Assembly (NCBI RefSeq): GCF_001675285.1
Contig: NZ_LSGQ01000007.1
Coordinates: forward strand, 268,070 to 332,069
Origin: Elizabethkingia miricola
Lineage (GTDB): Bacteria > Bacteroidota > Bacteroidia > Flavobacteriales > Weeksellaceae
Direction: 5' to 3'
DNA: 64,000 nt
The translations under genes and the position numbers were made by a program. The notes under the pieces are model-generated. The model worked only from the letters and a program-made list of their open reading frames with translations, did no database searches and had not been told where the DNA came from. Numbering within the stretch: the stretch's first letter is position 1; every line of letters begins with the position of its first letter. This document shows, one piece after another, positions 8,459 through 18,288 of the stretch.

Positions 8459-9568
8459 ATGAAAATAGGAATTTTAGGAGGTGGACAGCTTGGAAGAATG
8501 TTGATCCAAAGTGCTCTGAAATACGATGACGAATTTTATACACTAGATCCGGCAGCCGATGCTCCATGCCATAATATATCCTACTTTACACAAGGAAATT
8601 TCAATGATTATCAGACAGTACTGGATTTTGGAAAAGATAAAGATGTTGTAACCATTGAAATTGAACATGTAAATGCAGATGCTCTAGAAACATTGGAGAA
8701 TGAAGGTGTAAAAGTGGTTCCAAATTCCAGAATTATTAAAATTATTCAACAGAAAATTCTTCAGAAAGAATTTTACAAAGAAAATAATATCCCTAGTCCG
8801 GATTTTCAGACCGTACAAAGTAAATCGGAAATAAGCTTTCCTCTTCCTTTTGTACAAAAAATGAATACCGGCGGTTATGACGGAAAAGGAGTACAGGTAA
8901 TCCGTACAGAAGATGATCTTCAAAAGCTGTGGGATGCTCCATCTGTATTGGAAAGTCTGGTAGATATAGATAAAGAGCTGGCAGTAATTGTAGCCAGAAA
9001 TGAAGATGGTGAAACCAAAACTTTCCCGGTAACCGAAATGGTGGCAGATCCTAAACTTAATTTATTAGACTTTAATATTTGTCCGACGATACTAAGTGAA
9101 GATATACAAAATCAGATCTCAGCAATTACAGACAAGTTCTTGCAGACAGTTAATTCTCCTGGCTTATTTGCTATAGAATTATTTTTGGATAAAGAAGGTA
9201 AGGTTTGGGTAAACGAGACGGCTCCAAGGTTGCACAATTCCGGACACCAAAGTCAGGAAGGAAATGCTAACTCCCAGTTCGAGCAAATGTACAGAGTTGT
9301 AAAAAACTTACCATTAGCAGATACAGATGCTGTTATCTTTAGTGGAATGCTAAATTTGGTAGGAGCAGAAGGCTTTTCCGGAAAAGTAGTATATGCAGGG
9401 TTGGACGAAGTACTGAGGCTACCTAAAACATATATCCACCTGTATGGTAAAACTGAAACCAAACCAGGAAGAAAAATGGGACATATTAACGTATTAGCTG
9501 AATCCCGTGAGGAACTGATGGAGAAGTTGGTGAAGATAAAAGAAATGGTGCAGGTAATTGCAGAATAA
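8459..9568 (+). CDS. purK: 5-(carboxyamino)imidazole ribonucleotide synthase
   Basis: 369 aa ATP-grasp enzyme. The N-terminal MKIGILGGGQLGRML is the PurK nucleotide-fold signature; the central ATP-grasp has FVQKMNTGGYDGKGVQV, and the C-terminal part has VWVNETAPRLHNSGHQS. It makes N5-CAIR from AIR, ATP and bicarbonate in purine synthesis. Its partner purE is 2 kb further on at 11577, separated by rluF and a transporter. Confidence 0.94.
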   Translation: MKIGILGGGQLGRMLIQSALKYDDEFYTLDPAADAPCHNISYFTQGNFNDYQTVLDFGKDKDVVTIEIEHVNADALETLENEGVKVVPNSRIIKIIQQKILQKEFYKENNIPSPDFQTVQSKSEISFPLPFVQKMNTGGYDGKGVQVIRTEDDLQKLWDAPSVLESLVDIDKELAVIVARNEDGETKTFPVTEMVADPKLNLLDFNICPTILSEDIQNQISAITDKFLQTVNSPGLFAIELFLDKEGKVWVNETAPRLHNSGHQSQEGNANSQFEQMYRVVKNLPLADTDAVIFSGMLNLVGAEGFSGKVVYAGLDEVLRLPKTYIHLYGKTETKPGRKMGHINVLAESREELMEKLVKIKEMVQVIAE

Positions 9569-9585
9569 TACAGAAAACTAAAGAT

Positions 9586-10308
9586 TTGGAAAAAACACGC
9601 ATCAATAAATACCTGTCAGAAGTAGGTTATTGCTCCAGAAGAGCAGCAGATAAACTACTGGAAGAAGGCAGAATCACAATAAACGGAAAGCTTCCGGAGA
9701 TGGGGACTAAGGTCTCGGATGAGGATGAAATCTTTGTGGATGGGGTTTCTATTCGCAAAACGGATGAAGAGCATGTTTATATAGCTTTCAATAAGCCTGT
9801 GGGTATTGTTTGTACAACCGATACCAAGCGTGAGAAGAATAATATTATTGATTATATCAACCACCCTAAACGTATTTTCCCAATTGGACGACTGGATAAG
9901 CCTAGTGAAGGATTAATCTTGCTGACATCGGACGGTGATATTGTTAATAAAATCCTCCGTTCCCGGAATAATCATGGTAAAGAATACCTGGTAAGAGTAA
10001 ACCAGCCGATAACACCGAAGTTTCTGGATAAAATGAGAAACGGAGTGCCTATCCTGGATACGGTTACTAAGAAATGTGAAGTAGAACAGATTGATAATTT
10101 TACATTCAAAATTGTTCTTACACAGGGACTTAATCGTCAGATTAGGAGAATGTGCGAGTTTCTGGGGTATGAAGTGAAAAAACTGAAACGTATCCGTATT
10201 ATGAATATCAGACTGGATTTACCAATTGGTAAATGGCGGGATCTAAGTATACAGGAATTGGCAGCACTCAATAACCTGCTGGAAGATTCACAAAAAACAA
10301 CAGATTAA
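9586..10308 (+). CDS. rluF: 23S rRNA pseudouridine synthase, RluF-like
   Basis: 240 aa. An N-terminal S4 RNA-binding domain (about residues 4-50: INKYLSEVGYCSRRAADKLL) is followed by the RsuA/RluB/RluE/RluF catalytic domain with Asp104 in GRLDKPSEGL and the C-terminal GLNRQIRRMCEFLGYEV. By family it isomerises a uridine in 23S rRNA; the RluF assignment rests on overall resemblance. The start is TTG at 9586, giving the family's usual MEKTRINKYLSE N-terminus. A strong terminator follows. Confidence 0.88.
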   Translation: MEKTRINKYLSEVGYCSRRAADKLLEEGRITINGKLPEMGTKVSDEDEIFVDGVSIRKTDEEHVYIAFNKPVGIVCTTDTKREKNNIIDYINHPKRIFPIGRLDKPSEGLILLTSDGDIVNKILRSRNNHGKEYLVRVNQPITPKFLDKMRNGVPILDTVTKKCEVEQIDNFTFKIVLTQGLNRQIRRMCEFLGYEVKKLKRIRIMNIRLDLPIGKWRDLSIQELAALNNLLEDSQKTTD

Positions 10309-10312
10309 TGAT

Positions 10313-10352
10313 AAAAGAGCACTTGCGGAATTAGACGCAAGTGCTCTTTTTA
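10313..10352 (+). terminator. hairpin terminator after rluF
   Basis: A 15-bp arm at 10313-10327 ending GAGCACTTGCG pairs with CGCAAGTGCTC plus T-run (10336-10350). Confidence 0.85.
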
Positions 10353-10445
10353 TTTTGCTCATACCGAAAGTATTAATATTGCGAAGAAATTTATGCCCTA
10401 AAACCAAAAGAAATTGAATATAATTTGTGTCTTGGTGTTAATATA

Positions 10446-11345
10446 TTATGCCAATCTGCGTTCAGATTTTGGTTTGTAGTTCGTAATAAATACACCGCAG
10501 ATAATAAGACATGCTGCTATAATAAATTTCACAGAAATTTCTTCGTCCAAAAGTAACCAGCCTAAAAATATGGCAATAATAGTATTGATATAAGCCAGTA
10601 TGGAAACCTGTATCGGTGTGATTTTGGTGAGTGCATAGTGAAAAGCAAAAAAAGCAGTCACAGACCCAAAAACCGCAAGATAGATCATAGCCGATATACT
10701 TTTTAAGGTCCAGTTTCCAAAATTGTAATTGTCTGAAAATATAAAGGCCAGTATAATCTGCACAACTCCGGCAAAAGCAAATTGGTAAAATAAGTTCAAT
10801 GAGATATTACCGCTTTGTATATTCATTTTTTTAGTAAAAATCGTTCCTGATGCCCATCCGGAAATGGCACAAAACATCAGAAGAATACCATTTCTGTAGT
10901 TAGGGTTAGCCAGGTCTTTTAATCCGTCCCAGAAAATGAAGATAATCCCAAAGAAACAAATCAGAATTCCTGTCATTGCCCGAAAACTGAACTTCTGTAA
11001 TCCTACAGCCAAACTTCCCAGAAAAACCAGAATAGGGGCACAGGCACTAATCAGAGAAGCAAGACTACTTGTTACATTTTCCTCAGCAACTGTAGTTAAT
11101 CCATTAGCACCTACAAGCATTAGGGTAGAGAAAATAATCTGATATCTTAAATTTTTCCAGCCAATCCATTTCAGTTCTTTACGGAATATAAGAATTGTAC
11201 CCATAATAATTGCGGCCAGAAGCTGGCGTATGCCTGCTACAAACCATCCGGGAATGCTTTCCACTGCAACACGTATCCCCATAAAAGTGGTTCCCCAGAC
11301 GATAGCCACCGTCAGAATAGCAAATAGTAATTTATAGTCTCTCAA
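10446..11345 (-). CDS. EamA/DMT-family transporter
   Basis: 299 aa with about ten hydrophobic helices in two EamA repeats. VWGTTFMGIRVAVESIPGW in the first repeat and GWASGTIFTK and PIQVSILAYINTIIAIFLGW in the second are typical of drug/metabolite exporters of the RhaT/YdcZ kind. It is an inner-membrane transporter; the substrate is unknown. It reads against its neighbours and stands alone. Confidence 0.88.
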   Translation of the reverse strand: MRDYKLLFAILTVAIVWGTTFMGIRVAVESIPGWFVAGIRQLLAAIIMGTILIFRKELKWIGWKNLRYQIIFSTLMLVGANGLTTVAEENVTSSLASLISACAPILVFLGSLAVGLQKFSFRAMTGILICFFGIIFIFWDGLKDLANPNYRNGILLMFCAISGWASGTIFTKKMNIQSGNISLNLFYQFAFAGVVQIILAFIFSDNYNFGNWTLKSISAMIYLAVFGSVTAFFAFHYALTKITPIQVSILAYINTIIAIFLGWLLLDEEISVKFIIAACLIICGVFITNYKPKSERRLA

Positions 11346-11548
11346 AATGGATTGGAATAAAGTATTGCAAAGATATTATTAGTTTTTATATTTTAGCCTG
11401 TAGCAAGGAAATACAAGTGCTGAAAAAAAGATAATTTAATATGTGGAATCCTTTTCGAAAAAAGAAAGTGTAGCACCTCTGCTTAATCTTTCTGCTAAAA
11501 TGGCTTTAGGAATAGAGCAATTACGATAGGCTTTCCTTTCAATTTCAT

Positions 11549-11556
11549 TATCTTTG
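11549..11556 (+). promoter_or_regulatory. TAnnTTTG -7 element for purE
   Basis: TATCTTTG lies 21 bp before the purE ATG. No good -33 TTG is seen. The rest of the 231-bp gap upstream shows no convincing gene. Confidence 0.45.
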
Positions 11557-11576
11557 ACCATCTAAAAAAAGTAAAC

Positions 11577-12080
11577 ATGATCGGAATTATTATGGGAAGT
11601 CAGAGCGACTTACCAATTATGGAACAGGCAGCCAATTTCCTTAATGACTTAGGTATTCCGTATGAACTCACGGTTGTTTCTGCACACAGAACACCAGAAC
11701 GTATGTTCGAATATGCTAAGTCTGCAAAACAGAGAGGACTGAAAGTTATTATTGCCGGGGCAGGAGGAGCAGCTCACCTTCCGGGAATGGTAGCAAGTTG
11801 TACAACCCTTCCGGTAATTGGAGTTCCAATTTTATCCAGTAATTCTATAGACGGATGGGATTCAGTATTGTCTATTCTGCAAATGCCGGGTGGTATTCCG
11901 GTAGCAACTGTTGCATTGAATGGAGCTTTAAATGCGGGTATCTTAGCCGCTAAGATAATAGGGAGTGCAGATGAGCAGGTAGCAGAAAAATTACAGCAAT
12001 ATCAGGATACATTAAAAGATAAAGTTTTAGGAACTGTGGATGTGATTAAAGCACAGCATCCTAACCACTACGATCTGTAA
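11577..12080 (+). CDS. purE: N5-carboxyaminoimidazole ribonucleotide mutase
   Basis: 167 aa, the length of class I PurE. Visible motifs are MGSQSDLPIM, VSAHRTPERM (with the catalytic His), AGAGGAAHLPGM and GVPILSSNSIDGWDSVLSI. It rearranges N5-CAIR from PurK to CAIR. It has its own promoter and is transcribed apart from purK. Confidence 0.96.
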   Translation: MIGIIMGSQSDLPIMEQAANFLNDLGIPYELTVVSAHRTPERMFEYAKSAKQRGLKVIIAGAGGAAHLPGMVASCTTLPVIGVPILSSNSIDGWDSVLSILQMPGGIPVATVALNGALNAGILAAKIIGSADEQVAEKLQQYQDTLKDKVLGTVDVIKAQHPNHYDL

Positions 12081-12163
12081 TTTTTTATCCTTTTTCGAAA
12101 AAAATAATCCAAATTAGACTTTTTAGCACGGTTCTTGTCTTTAAGGCCGGAAATATAAATTCT

Positions 12164-12532
12164 ATGAAAAAAATACTTGCAGTTAGTAAACTATTTGTAG
12201 CCGGATTAGGACTTTTTGTACTTCAGCAGTGTAACGTACAAAAGACAGCTAAAGAAAACAATGCCGAAACATTTGTAGTGGCTTCAAAACAAATTGACTG
12301 TACTGGTGTAGGAAAGCAAAAATGCTATTTGGTAAAAGAAGGAGAAGCTAAAATCTGGAGTTATATGTATCAGTCTGTTGAAGGCTTTACTTATGAGCCT
12401 GGATACGAATATGTATTGAAAGTGAAAAAAGAAAAAGTAGCTAATCCACCTGCGGATGCTTCTTCTATAAGATATATTCTGGAGAAAGTAGTTTCGAAAA
12501 AACAGAAAATATCAGAGGATTTACCTCAATAA
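12164..12532 (+). CDS. DUF4377 lipoprotein
   Basis: 122 aa. The N-terminus is a lipoprotein signal with LFVLQQC (Cys23). The rest is one DUF4377 domain: VASKQIDCTGVGKQKCYLVK, then EGFTYEPGYEYVLKVKKE and NPPADASSIRYILEKVVSK, which is the family's conserved tail. The domain is common in cell-envelope proteins and its function is not known. It is monocistronic, with a strong terminator after it. Confidence 0.82.
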   Translation: MKKILAVSKLFVAGLGLFVLQQCNVQKTAKENNAETFVVASKQIDCTGVGKQKCYLVKEGEAKIWSYMYQSVEGFTYEPGYEYVLKVKKEKVANPPADASSIRYILEKVVSKKQKISEDLPQ

Positions 12533-12555
12533 ACAGAAAAACAACATCAATAATT

Positions 12556-12594
12556 ATGGCGTACTGTGATAAAATAGTACGCCATATTTTTTTC
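12556..12594 (+). terminator. hairpin terminator after DUF4377 gene
   Basis: ATGGCGTACT (12556-12565) pairs with AGTACGCCAT (12576-12585), followed by a run of T. Confidence 0.85.
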
Positions 12595-12647
12595 TTTTTA
12601 AATTCAACTCCCTAACTTCGTAGGGTTTTTTACAAAAACTAATATTT

Positions 12648-13979
12648 ATGAAAGTTGGAGTTGAGGCGGCTTCTTATTATGTGCCGCATTTGTATTTGGA
12701 AATTAAAGAGTTAGCAGAGAATAGAGGAATTGATCCGTTAAAATTAGAAAAAGGCTTAGGTCTCCATAAAATGGCTTTTCCAGATGTACATGAAGATGCC
12801 GCGACATTTGCCGCAGAAGCTTTGTTTAGATTGATCAATGATTACAATATCAATCCAAAAGAGATCAGCAGAGTATATCTGGGAACAGAAAGTGCTCTGG
12901 ATGCTGCAAAACCTACAGCAACTCTTGCTGTACAAATGGTAGAACAGGCTTTAGAAGAAAAATATGGAAGCCGTAGTTTCAAAAACTGTGATGCTTTAGA
13001 TATGACCTTTGCTTGTATTGGTGGGGTAGATGCTTTGCAAAATGCTATTGACTTTGTAAGAGTAAATCCTGGTAAGAAAGCAGTAGTTATAGCATCGGAT
13101 TATGCGAAATATGAACTGGCTTCAGGTGGAGAGTATACACAGGGAGGCGGAGCTGTAGCTTTATTAGTCTCTTCTCAACCAAATTTACTGGAAATAGAAA
13201 ATCATTGGGGAATAGGAATGGAAAGTGTTTTTGATTTCTTCAAACCAAGAAGACACTATAATAAAGCAGATCTGAATAATGCTCCGGCAAGTTTTCCTGA
13301 TAAAATTGAAGTATTCTCCGATGAACCTGTTTTCGACGGACAATATTCAAATGAATGTTTTAAAGACAGGATCCGTGAAGCTTACCAGCACTTTAAAGAA
13401 GAGAAAGGTGTTTCCGGTAATGCATTTGCAGATTGGAGATTTTTGATATTTCACTTGCCTTATGCATTCCATGGTAAAAGAATTTTTAGTGAAATTTTCG
13501 CTATTGAAAACAACCTGCCTCATGCTACAAATGAGGATCTGAAAGCTATTGCCGGAAGTGATGCTTACAAGGCTCTGGTAAATGAAAAAATAGAAACTTC
13601 TCAGCGTGCATCTTCAGAAATTGGTAATATGTATACTGCTTCAGTATTTATGGCATTACTGTCTGCACTGCAGGTATCTGCTAATGAAGGTGAAGATCTT
13701 AGCGGAAAGAAAATAGGTTTCTTTGCTTACGGGAGCGGTTCTAAGTCAAAAGTTTTCGAAGCTACAATAGGCACTAACTGGAAAAGTGTTGTTGAAAAAT
13801 GGAATCTCTTCGAAAATCTGAAGGAACGTCAATCCATTGATTTTGCTACTTATGAAAAGCTTCACCGCAAACAGGCAGAAAATTCAGTTGTAGCTGATAA
13901 GAAAGGTTTCGGACTGGATTATACAGAAACAGAAAATCCGGTTCTGAAAGGAGCTAGATATTATAAATATAATAATTAG
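12648..13979 (+). CDS. mvaS: hydroxymethylglutaryl-CoA synthase
   Basis: 443 aa thiolase-fold enzyme. The catalytic Cys is residue 123 in DMTFACIGGVDALQNA. The His-bearing FHLPYAFHGKRIF and the C-terminal GNMYTASVFMALLS and FFAYGSGSKSKVF fit HMG-CoA synthase of the bacterial mevalonate pathway. It condenses acetyl-CoA with acetoacetyl-CoA. It is about 9 kb from mvaD, so the pathway genes are dispersed here. Confidence 0.93.
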   Translation: MKVGVEAASYYVPHLYLEIKELAENRGIDPLKLEKGLGLHKMAFPDVHEDAATFAAEALFRLINDYNINPKEISRVYLGTESALDAAKPTATLAVQMVEQALEEKYGSRSFKNCDALDMTFACIGGVDALQNAIDFVRVNPGKKAVVIASDYAKYELASGGEYTQGGGAVALLVSSQPNLLEIENHWGIGMESVFDFFKPRRHYNKADLNNAPASFPDKIEVFSDEPVFDGQYSNECFKDRIREAYQHFKEEKGVSGNAFADWRFLIFHLPYAFHGKRIFSEIFAIENNLPHATNEDLKAIAGSDAYKALVNEKIETSQRASSEIGNMYTASVFMALLSALQVSANEGEDLSGKKIGFFAYGSGSKSKVFEATIGTNWKSVVEKWNLFENLKERQSIDFATYEKLHRKQAENSVVADKKGFGLDYTETENPVLKGARYYKYNN

Positions 13980-13981
13980 TT

Positions 13982-14012
13982 AAAAAAACCGCGGTTTATC
14001 TGCGGTTTTTTT
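13982..14012 (+). terminator. hairpin terminator after mvaS
   Basis: AAAAAAACCGC (13982-13992) pairs with GCGGTTTTTTT (14002-14012). Nearly the same hairpin recurs after the next gene at 16977. Confidence 0.85.
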
Positions 14013-14116
14013 AATTTTATTACAATTAACTTTATTTTAACTATATTGTTTTGAAGTAAATTTTATGTAATTGAAAAATATTAATACTTTTAGTTTTCAA
14101 ATTAAAAAGTATTTAC

Positions 14117-16966
14117 ATGAAAAAAAATTTACTATCATTTGCTGTCATTTTTTTAGCGGGAGCAAATATTTTTGCACAAAACATTCCGGTTGATCCTTCT
14201 GTAAGGACAGGAACGCTTCCGAACGGTATGAAGTATTATATTAAAAAGAATACAATGCCTGAGAAGAAAGTGGATTTCCGATTGGCAATTAATGCAGGTT
14301 CTATTCTTGAAGATGAAAATCAAAGAGGACTTGCTCACTTTATGGAACACATGAACTTCAACGGTACCAAAAATTTCCCAGATAACAAGCTGGTAGATTT
14401 CTTACAATCTATTGGAGTGAAATTTGGACAGCATCTTAATGCCTATACAAGTTTTGACGAAACAGTATACATGTTGCCTGTGCCGTTAGATAAACCCGGA
14501 AATCTGGATTCAGGTTTAAAAGTAATGGAAGACTGGGCATTTAATGCAACTCTTTCGGATGAACAGATCAATAAAGAAAGAGGAGTTGTATTAGAAGAGC
14601 TAAGACTAGGATTAGGAGCAGATAAGAGAATGATGGACAGGTATCTTCCTAAAATGCTTTACAAGTCCCAATACGCAGAAAGGCTGCCCATTGGTAAAAA
14701 AGAAGTTTTGGAAAACTTTAAGCCAGATGTAATCAGGAAGTTTCATAAAGACTGGTACAGACCAGATCTTATGGCTATAGTTGTAGTAGGGGATATTAAC
14801 GTAGACGAAGTTGAACAAAAGATTAAAACAAACTTTGGTAAATATCCGAATCCTAAAAATGTAAGAGAAAGAAAATCTTTTGACCTTCCTAATCATGCAG
14901 AAACATTAGTAGCTATTGAAACAGATCCGGATGCTACAAGCTCCATGGTAAGATTTATCATAAAAGATAAAGAAACCTATAAGCCCGATGTTACTATAGA
15001 GCAGTATGACCAAAGTCTGGTTGAAAATATATCAGCTGCCATGCTGAATAACAGGTTGAGAGAGCTTGTAAACTCAACCAATCCTCCATTTACCTATGGT
15101 TCTGTTTACCACGGCGGAACATATGCAAGGAGTAAAGAAGCTTTTCAGGGGTTTGCAATGACAAAAGAAGGTGGTCAGGTTAGTGCGTTGAAAGTTCTTC
15201 TGGAAGAAGTAGAAAGAGCAAAAAGATTTGGTTTTACCCAATCGGAATTGGATAGGGCTAAAGCACAAACTCTATCCAACCTTGAAAGATCCTATAACAA
15301 CCGTGATAAAACAGAAAGCGGAATGCTGGTTGATGAATATGTAAGAAATTTTCTGGAACATGAACCAATACCGGGAATTGTATGGGAATATGAATATACC
15401 AAGAAAAGCCTGCCTGCTGTAACACTTGCTCAGACAAATGAAGTTATCAAAAAACTTGTAAAGGATGACAGTCGTGTTATTGTGATTACCGGACCTAAAA
15501 AAGATAACGTTACAATGCCTACAGAAGCAATGGTGTTGAAAACTTTTGATGATGTAAAAGTTGCAGACCTTAAACCTTATGAAGAGAAGGCAACGATTAA
15601 AAACCTGGTAAAGCCATTTAAATCCGAAGGAAAAATAGCGAAAACTGACACTGATGCTAAGCTGGGGACGACTACATGGACACTGAGTAACGGTGCCAAG
15701 GTTACCTTTAAGAAGACAGATTTTAAAGATGACGAAATTGTATTTACAGCCAGAAGTTTAGGTGGAAGCTCTCTTATTCCGGACTCAGACTATAACAAAA
15801 CCCAGTTTGCTTTTTCTGCATTGTCAGAGGCAGGAGTGAATGGGCTGAACAAAACAGAACTAACTAATTATCTGGCAGGCAAACAGGTGAGTGTAAACCC
15901 TTTTATTAGCAATTATACTGAAGGGATTTCAGGAAGAACAACCCAAAAGGATCTGGGCACCACAATGGAACTTATTTATGCTTATTTTACAGGACTAAAC
16001 TATAATCCGGCAGCATTCAATGCATATAAAGAAAAGCAGTCTGCTATGCTGAATAACCTGCTGTCCAATCCCCAATTCTATTTTTCCAGCGAACATGCTA
16101 AGTTTATGAACCAGAAGAATCCAAGATTTATTGGTATAATTCCAATGGAAAAAGACTGGGCAAATACGGACTATAAGAAGGCTTATGATATTTATAAAGA
16201 CAAGTTTTCGAATGCCGGTAATTTCCAATTCTATTTCGTAGGTAATATAGATGAAGCTAAATTCAAAAATGAAGTTTTACAATATATTGCAAGTCTTCCT
16301 TCTGCCGGAAAACCAACAACATATAAAGATTCCGGTTACAGACAGATTACTGGAGATTATAATAAAGTGTACAAAAAAGGAAAAGATCCTAAAAGTTTAG
16401 TAACAATCTCTTATAGTGGTGAGGCTCCATATAGCGAAAAAGATGCACTGGCATTATCTGCGCTGGGAGAAGTAGCAACGATAAAAGTAATTGAAAAATT
16501 AAGAGAGGATGAAAGTGGTATTTATGGTGGTGGTGCCAGAGGTGGGATGAGCAAAGTTCCATACGGGTCCTTTAACTTCAGTATAAGTTTCCCTTGTGGA
16601 CCGGAAAATGCAGAGAAACTGACTAAAAGTGCTTTGACCGAACTTCAGAAACTTATAGATAACGGACCGGAGCAAAAAGATCTGGATAAGTATAAAGAAG
16701 GAGAGTATAACGATGATAAGACCAATATGAAAGACAATATGTACTGGATGAATGCTCTTACTAAAAACCAATATGATGGTAGTGATAAATATGAGATTCT
16801 GAACTATCAGGAGAAGGTAAAAGCACTGACTACAAAAGACCTGCAGGCTGTAGCTAAAAAATATCTTACAAAAGATAAAATTGTAGCAATGCTAATGCCG
16901 GAAGACGGATGGCAGGAAAATGTAAAAAAGAAAGATGAAAAACCGGCAACGGTTAAACAGAACTAA
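14117..16966 (+). CDS. M16 family zinc metalloprotease (two-module)
   Basis: 949 aa with a signal peptide (residues 1-21, ending NIFAQ), so it acts in the periplasm or outer membrane. The inverted zinc motif HFMEH (His74, Glu77, His78) is in the first M16 module, with the downstream ERGVVLEELRLG helix. The second half repeats the fold without the zinc site, as usual for pitrilysin/PqqL-like proteins. It is expected to degrade peptides; the substrate is unknown. It is monocistronic, between two similar terminators. Confidence 0.93.
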   Translation: MKKNLLSFAVIFLAGANIFAQNIPVDPSVRTGTLPNGMKYYIKKNTMPEKKVDFRLAINAGSILEDENQRGLAHFMEHMNFNGTKNFPDNKLVDFLQSIGVKFGQHLNAYTSFDETVYMLPVPLDKPGNLDSGLKVMEDWAFNATLSDEQINKERGVVLEELRLGLGADKRMMDRYLPKMLYKSQYAERLPIGKKEVLENFKPDVIRKFHKDWYRPDLMAIVVVGDINVDEVEQKIKTNFGKYPNPKNVRERKSFDLPNHAETLVAIETDPDATSSMVRFIIKDKETYKPDVTIEQYDQSLVENISAAMLNNRLRELVNSTNPPFTYGSVYHGGTYARSKEAFQGFAMTKEGGQVSALKVLLEEVERAKRFGFTQSELDRAKAQTLSNLERSYNNRDKTESGMLVDEYVRNFLEHEPIPGIVWEYEYTKKSLPAVTLAQTNEVIKKLVKDDSRVIVITGPKKDNVTMPTEAMVLKTFDDVKVADLKPYEEKATIKNLVKPFKSEGKIAKTDTDAKLGTTTWTLSNGAKVTFKKTDFKDDEIVFTARSLGGSSLIPDSDYNKTQFAFSALSEAGVNGLNKTELTNYLAGKQVSVNPFISNYTEGISGRTTQKDLGTTMELIYAYFTGLNYNPAAFNAYKEKQSAMLNNLLSNPQFYFSSEHAKFMNQKNPRFIGIIPMEKDWANTDYKKAYDIYKDKFSNAGNFQFYFVGNIDEAKFKNEVLQYIASLPSAGKPTTYKDSGYRQITGDYNKVYKKGKDPKSLVTISYSGEAPYSEKDALALSALGEVATIKVIEKLREDESGIYGGGARGGMSKVPYGSFNFSISFPCGPENAEKLTKSALTELQKLIDNGPEQKDLDKYKEGEYNDDKTNMKDNMYWMNALTKNQYDGSDKYEILNYQEKVKALTTKDLQAVAKKYLTKDKIVAMLMPEDGWQENVKKKDEKPATVKQN

Positions 16967-16976
16967 TCAATGTAAG

Positions 16977-17006
16977 AAAAACCGCAGTTTATCTGCGGTT
17001 TTTTAT
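16977..17006 (+). terminator. hairpin terminator after M16 protease
   Basis: AAAACCGCAG (16978-16987) pairs with CTGCGGTTTT (16993-17002) followed by T. Confidence 0.85.
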
Positions 17007-17081
17007 TTGCCTATTCTGTAAAGTATTTAGCTATATTTGTTAGAATATAGAAATATTATAGTTAAATTTTATTACTTCTGA

Positions 17082-18284
17082 ATGAAATCAGCCCGTTATT
17101 ACTCCTTAGATGTATTTCGTGGTGCCACGGTAGCACTAATGATTTTAGTAAACAATCCCGGAACCTGGTCTGCTATATATCCACCTTTAGAACATGCTAA
17201 ATGGAATGGCTGTACCCCTACGGATCTGGTTTTTCCGTTTTTTCTTTTTGCAGTAGGAAACGCTATGACTTTTGTGATACCTAAATTTCAACAACAGAAT
17301 AGCTCCGTTTTTTGGAAAAAGGTGATTAAAAGAACATTATTAATCTTTGGTATAGGCCTGTTTCTTAATTGGTGTCCGTTTTTTAAATGGGATCATGATA
17401 ATTTAAATTTCATAAGCTGGGAAAGCTCTGGTGAAAGCGGAGTCCGCATTATGGGAGTACTGCAAAGGATTGCCATTGCCTACTTTTTTGCATCGGTTAT
17501 TGCTTATTATTTCAAAGAGAAAATGGTTTTGTGGATTAGCGGTGCATTATTGGTTGTTTACTGGTTGCTAACCCTGTTTCTTGGTGGAGCAGATCCATAC
17601 AGTATAGAAGGTTTTATTGGTGTGCCAATAGACCACAGCATATTGGGAATTGCTCATGAATATAAAGGAGAAGGAGTTCCTTTTGATCCTGAAGGTCTGT
17701 TTAGCACTATTCCTGCAATTTCACAGGTTTTATTTGGTTATCTGATAGGTAATTATATTCAGAAAAAAGGCAATATTCAATGGTTTGGTAAATCCCTGAA
17801 AGAAAACAGTATCTACTCTATGTTGTCGGGGCTTTTTATTCTGGGGATTATAGCATTATTTATTTCTTATGTATGGCAATTAGACTTTCCATACAATAAG
17901 AAGATATGGAGTAGTTCCTATACTTTGCTGACTACAGGATTGGCAATAATGGTTCTGGGAGTGTTAATCTGGTTTATTGAAATTCTTGAAATAAGAAATA
18001 GATTAATGAAATTCTTTGATGTATTTGGGAAGAACCCTTTATTTATATATGTTATCAGTGGAGTAGTACCTAGATTATTCAGTCTCATCAGGCTTGAAAA
18101 TGGAATGGATGATAAAGGAAAAATAAAATATTTCTCGCCATTGGGGTGGTTTCATAAGCATGTATGTGAGCCGATATCCTATTCACCAGAGTTTGGGTCT
18201 TTTCTATATGCACTTATTTTTCTTGGATTCTGTTGGCTATTGGCCTACTGTCTGGATAAAAAGAAGATCTATATTAAAGTGTAA
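17082..18284 (+). CDS. membrane acyltransferase, HGSNAT/DUF5009-like
   Basis: 400 aa with about ten membrane helices. The N-terminal YYSLDVFRGATVALMILVNN and CTPTDLVFPFFLFAVGNAM are typical of the heparan-alpha-glucosaminide N-acetyltransferase-like (DUF1624/DUF5009) family, and RIMGVLQRIAIAYFFAS follows. Family members transfer acyl groups across the membrane to sugars; the acceptor here is unknown. It converges on the AraC gene with only 4 bp between their stops. Confidence 0.88.
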   Translation: MKSARYYSLDVFRGATVALMILVNNPGTWSAIYPPLEHAKWNGCTPTDLVFPFFLFAVGNAMTFVIPKFQQQNSSVFWKKVIKRTLLIFGIGLFLNWCPFFKWDHDNLNFISWESSGESGVRIMGVLQRIAIAYFFASVIAYYFKEKMVLWISGALLVVYWLLTLFLGGADPYSIEGFIGVPIDHSILGIAHEYKGEGVPFDPEGLFSTIPAISQVLFGYLIGNYIQKKGNIQWFGKSLKENSIYSMLSGLFILGIIALFISYVWQLDFPYNKKIWSSSYTLLTTGLAIMVLGVLIWFIEILEIRNRLMKFFDVFGKNPLFIYVISGVVPRLFSLIRLENGMDDKGKIKYFSPLGWFHKHVCEPISYSPEFGSFLYALIFLGFCWLLAYCLDKKKIYIKV

Positions 18285-18288
18285 AATA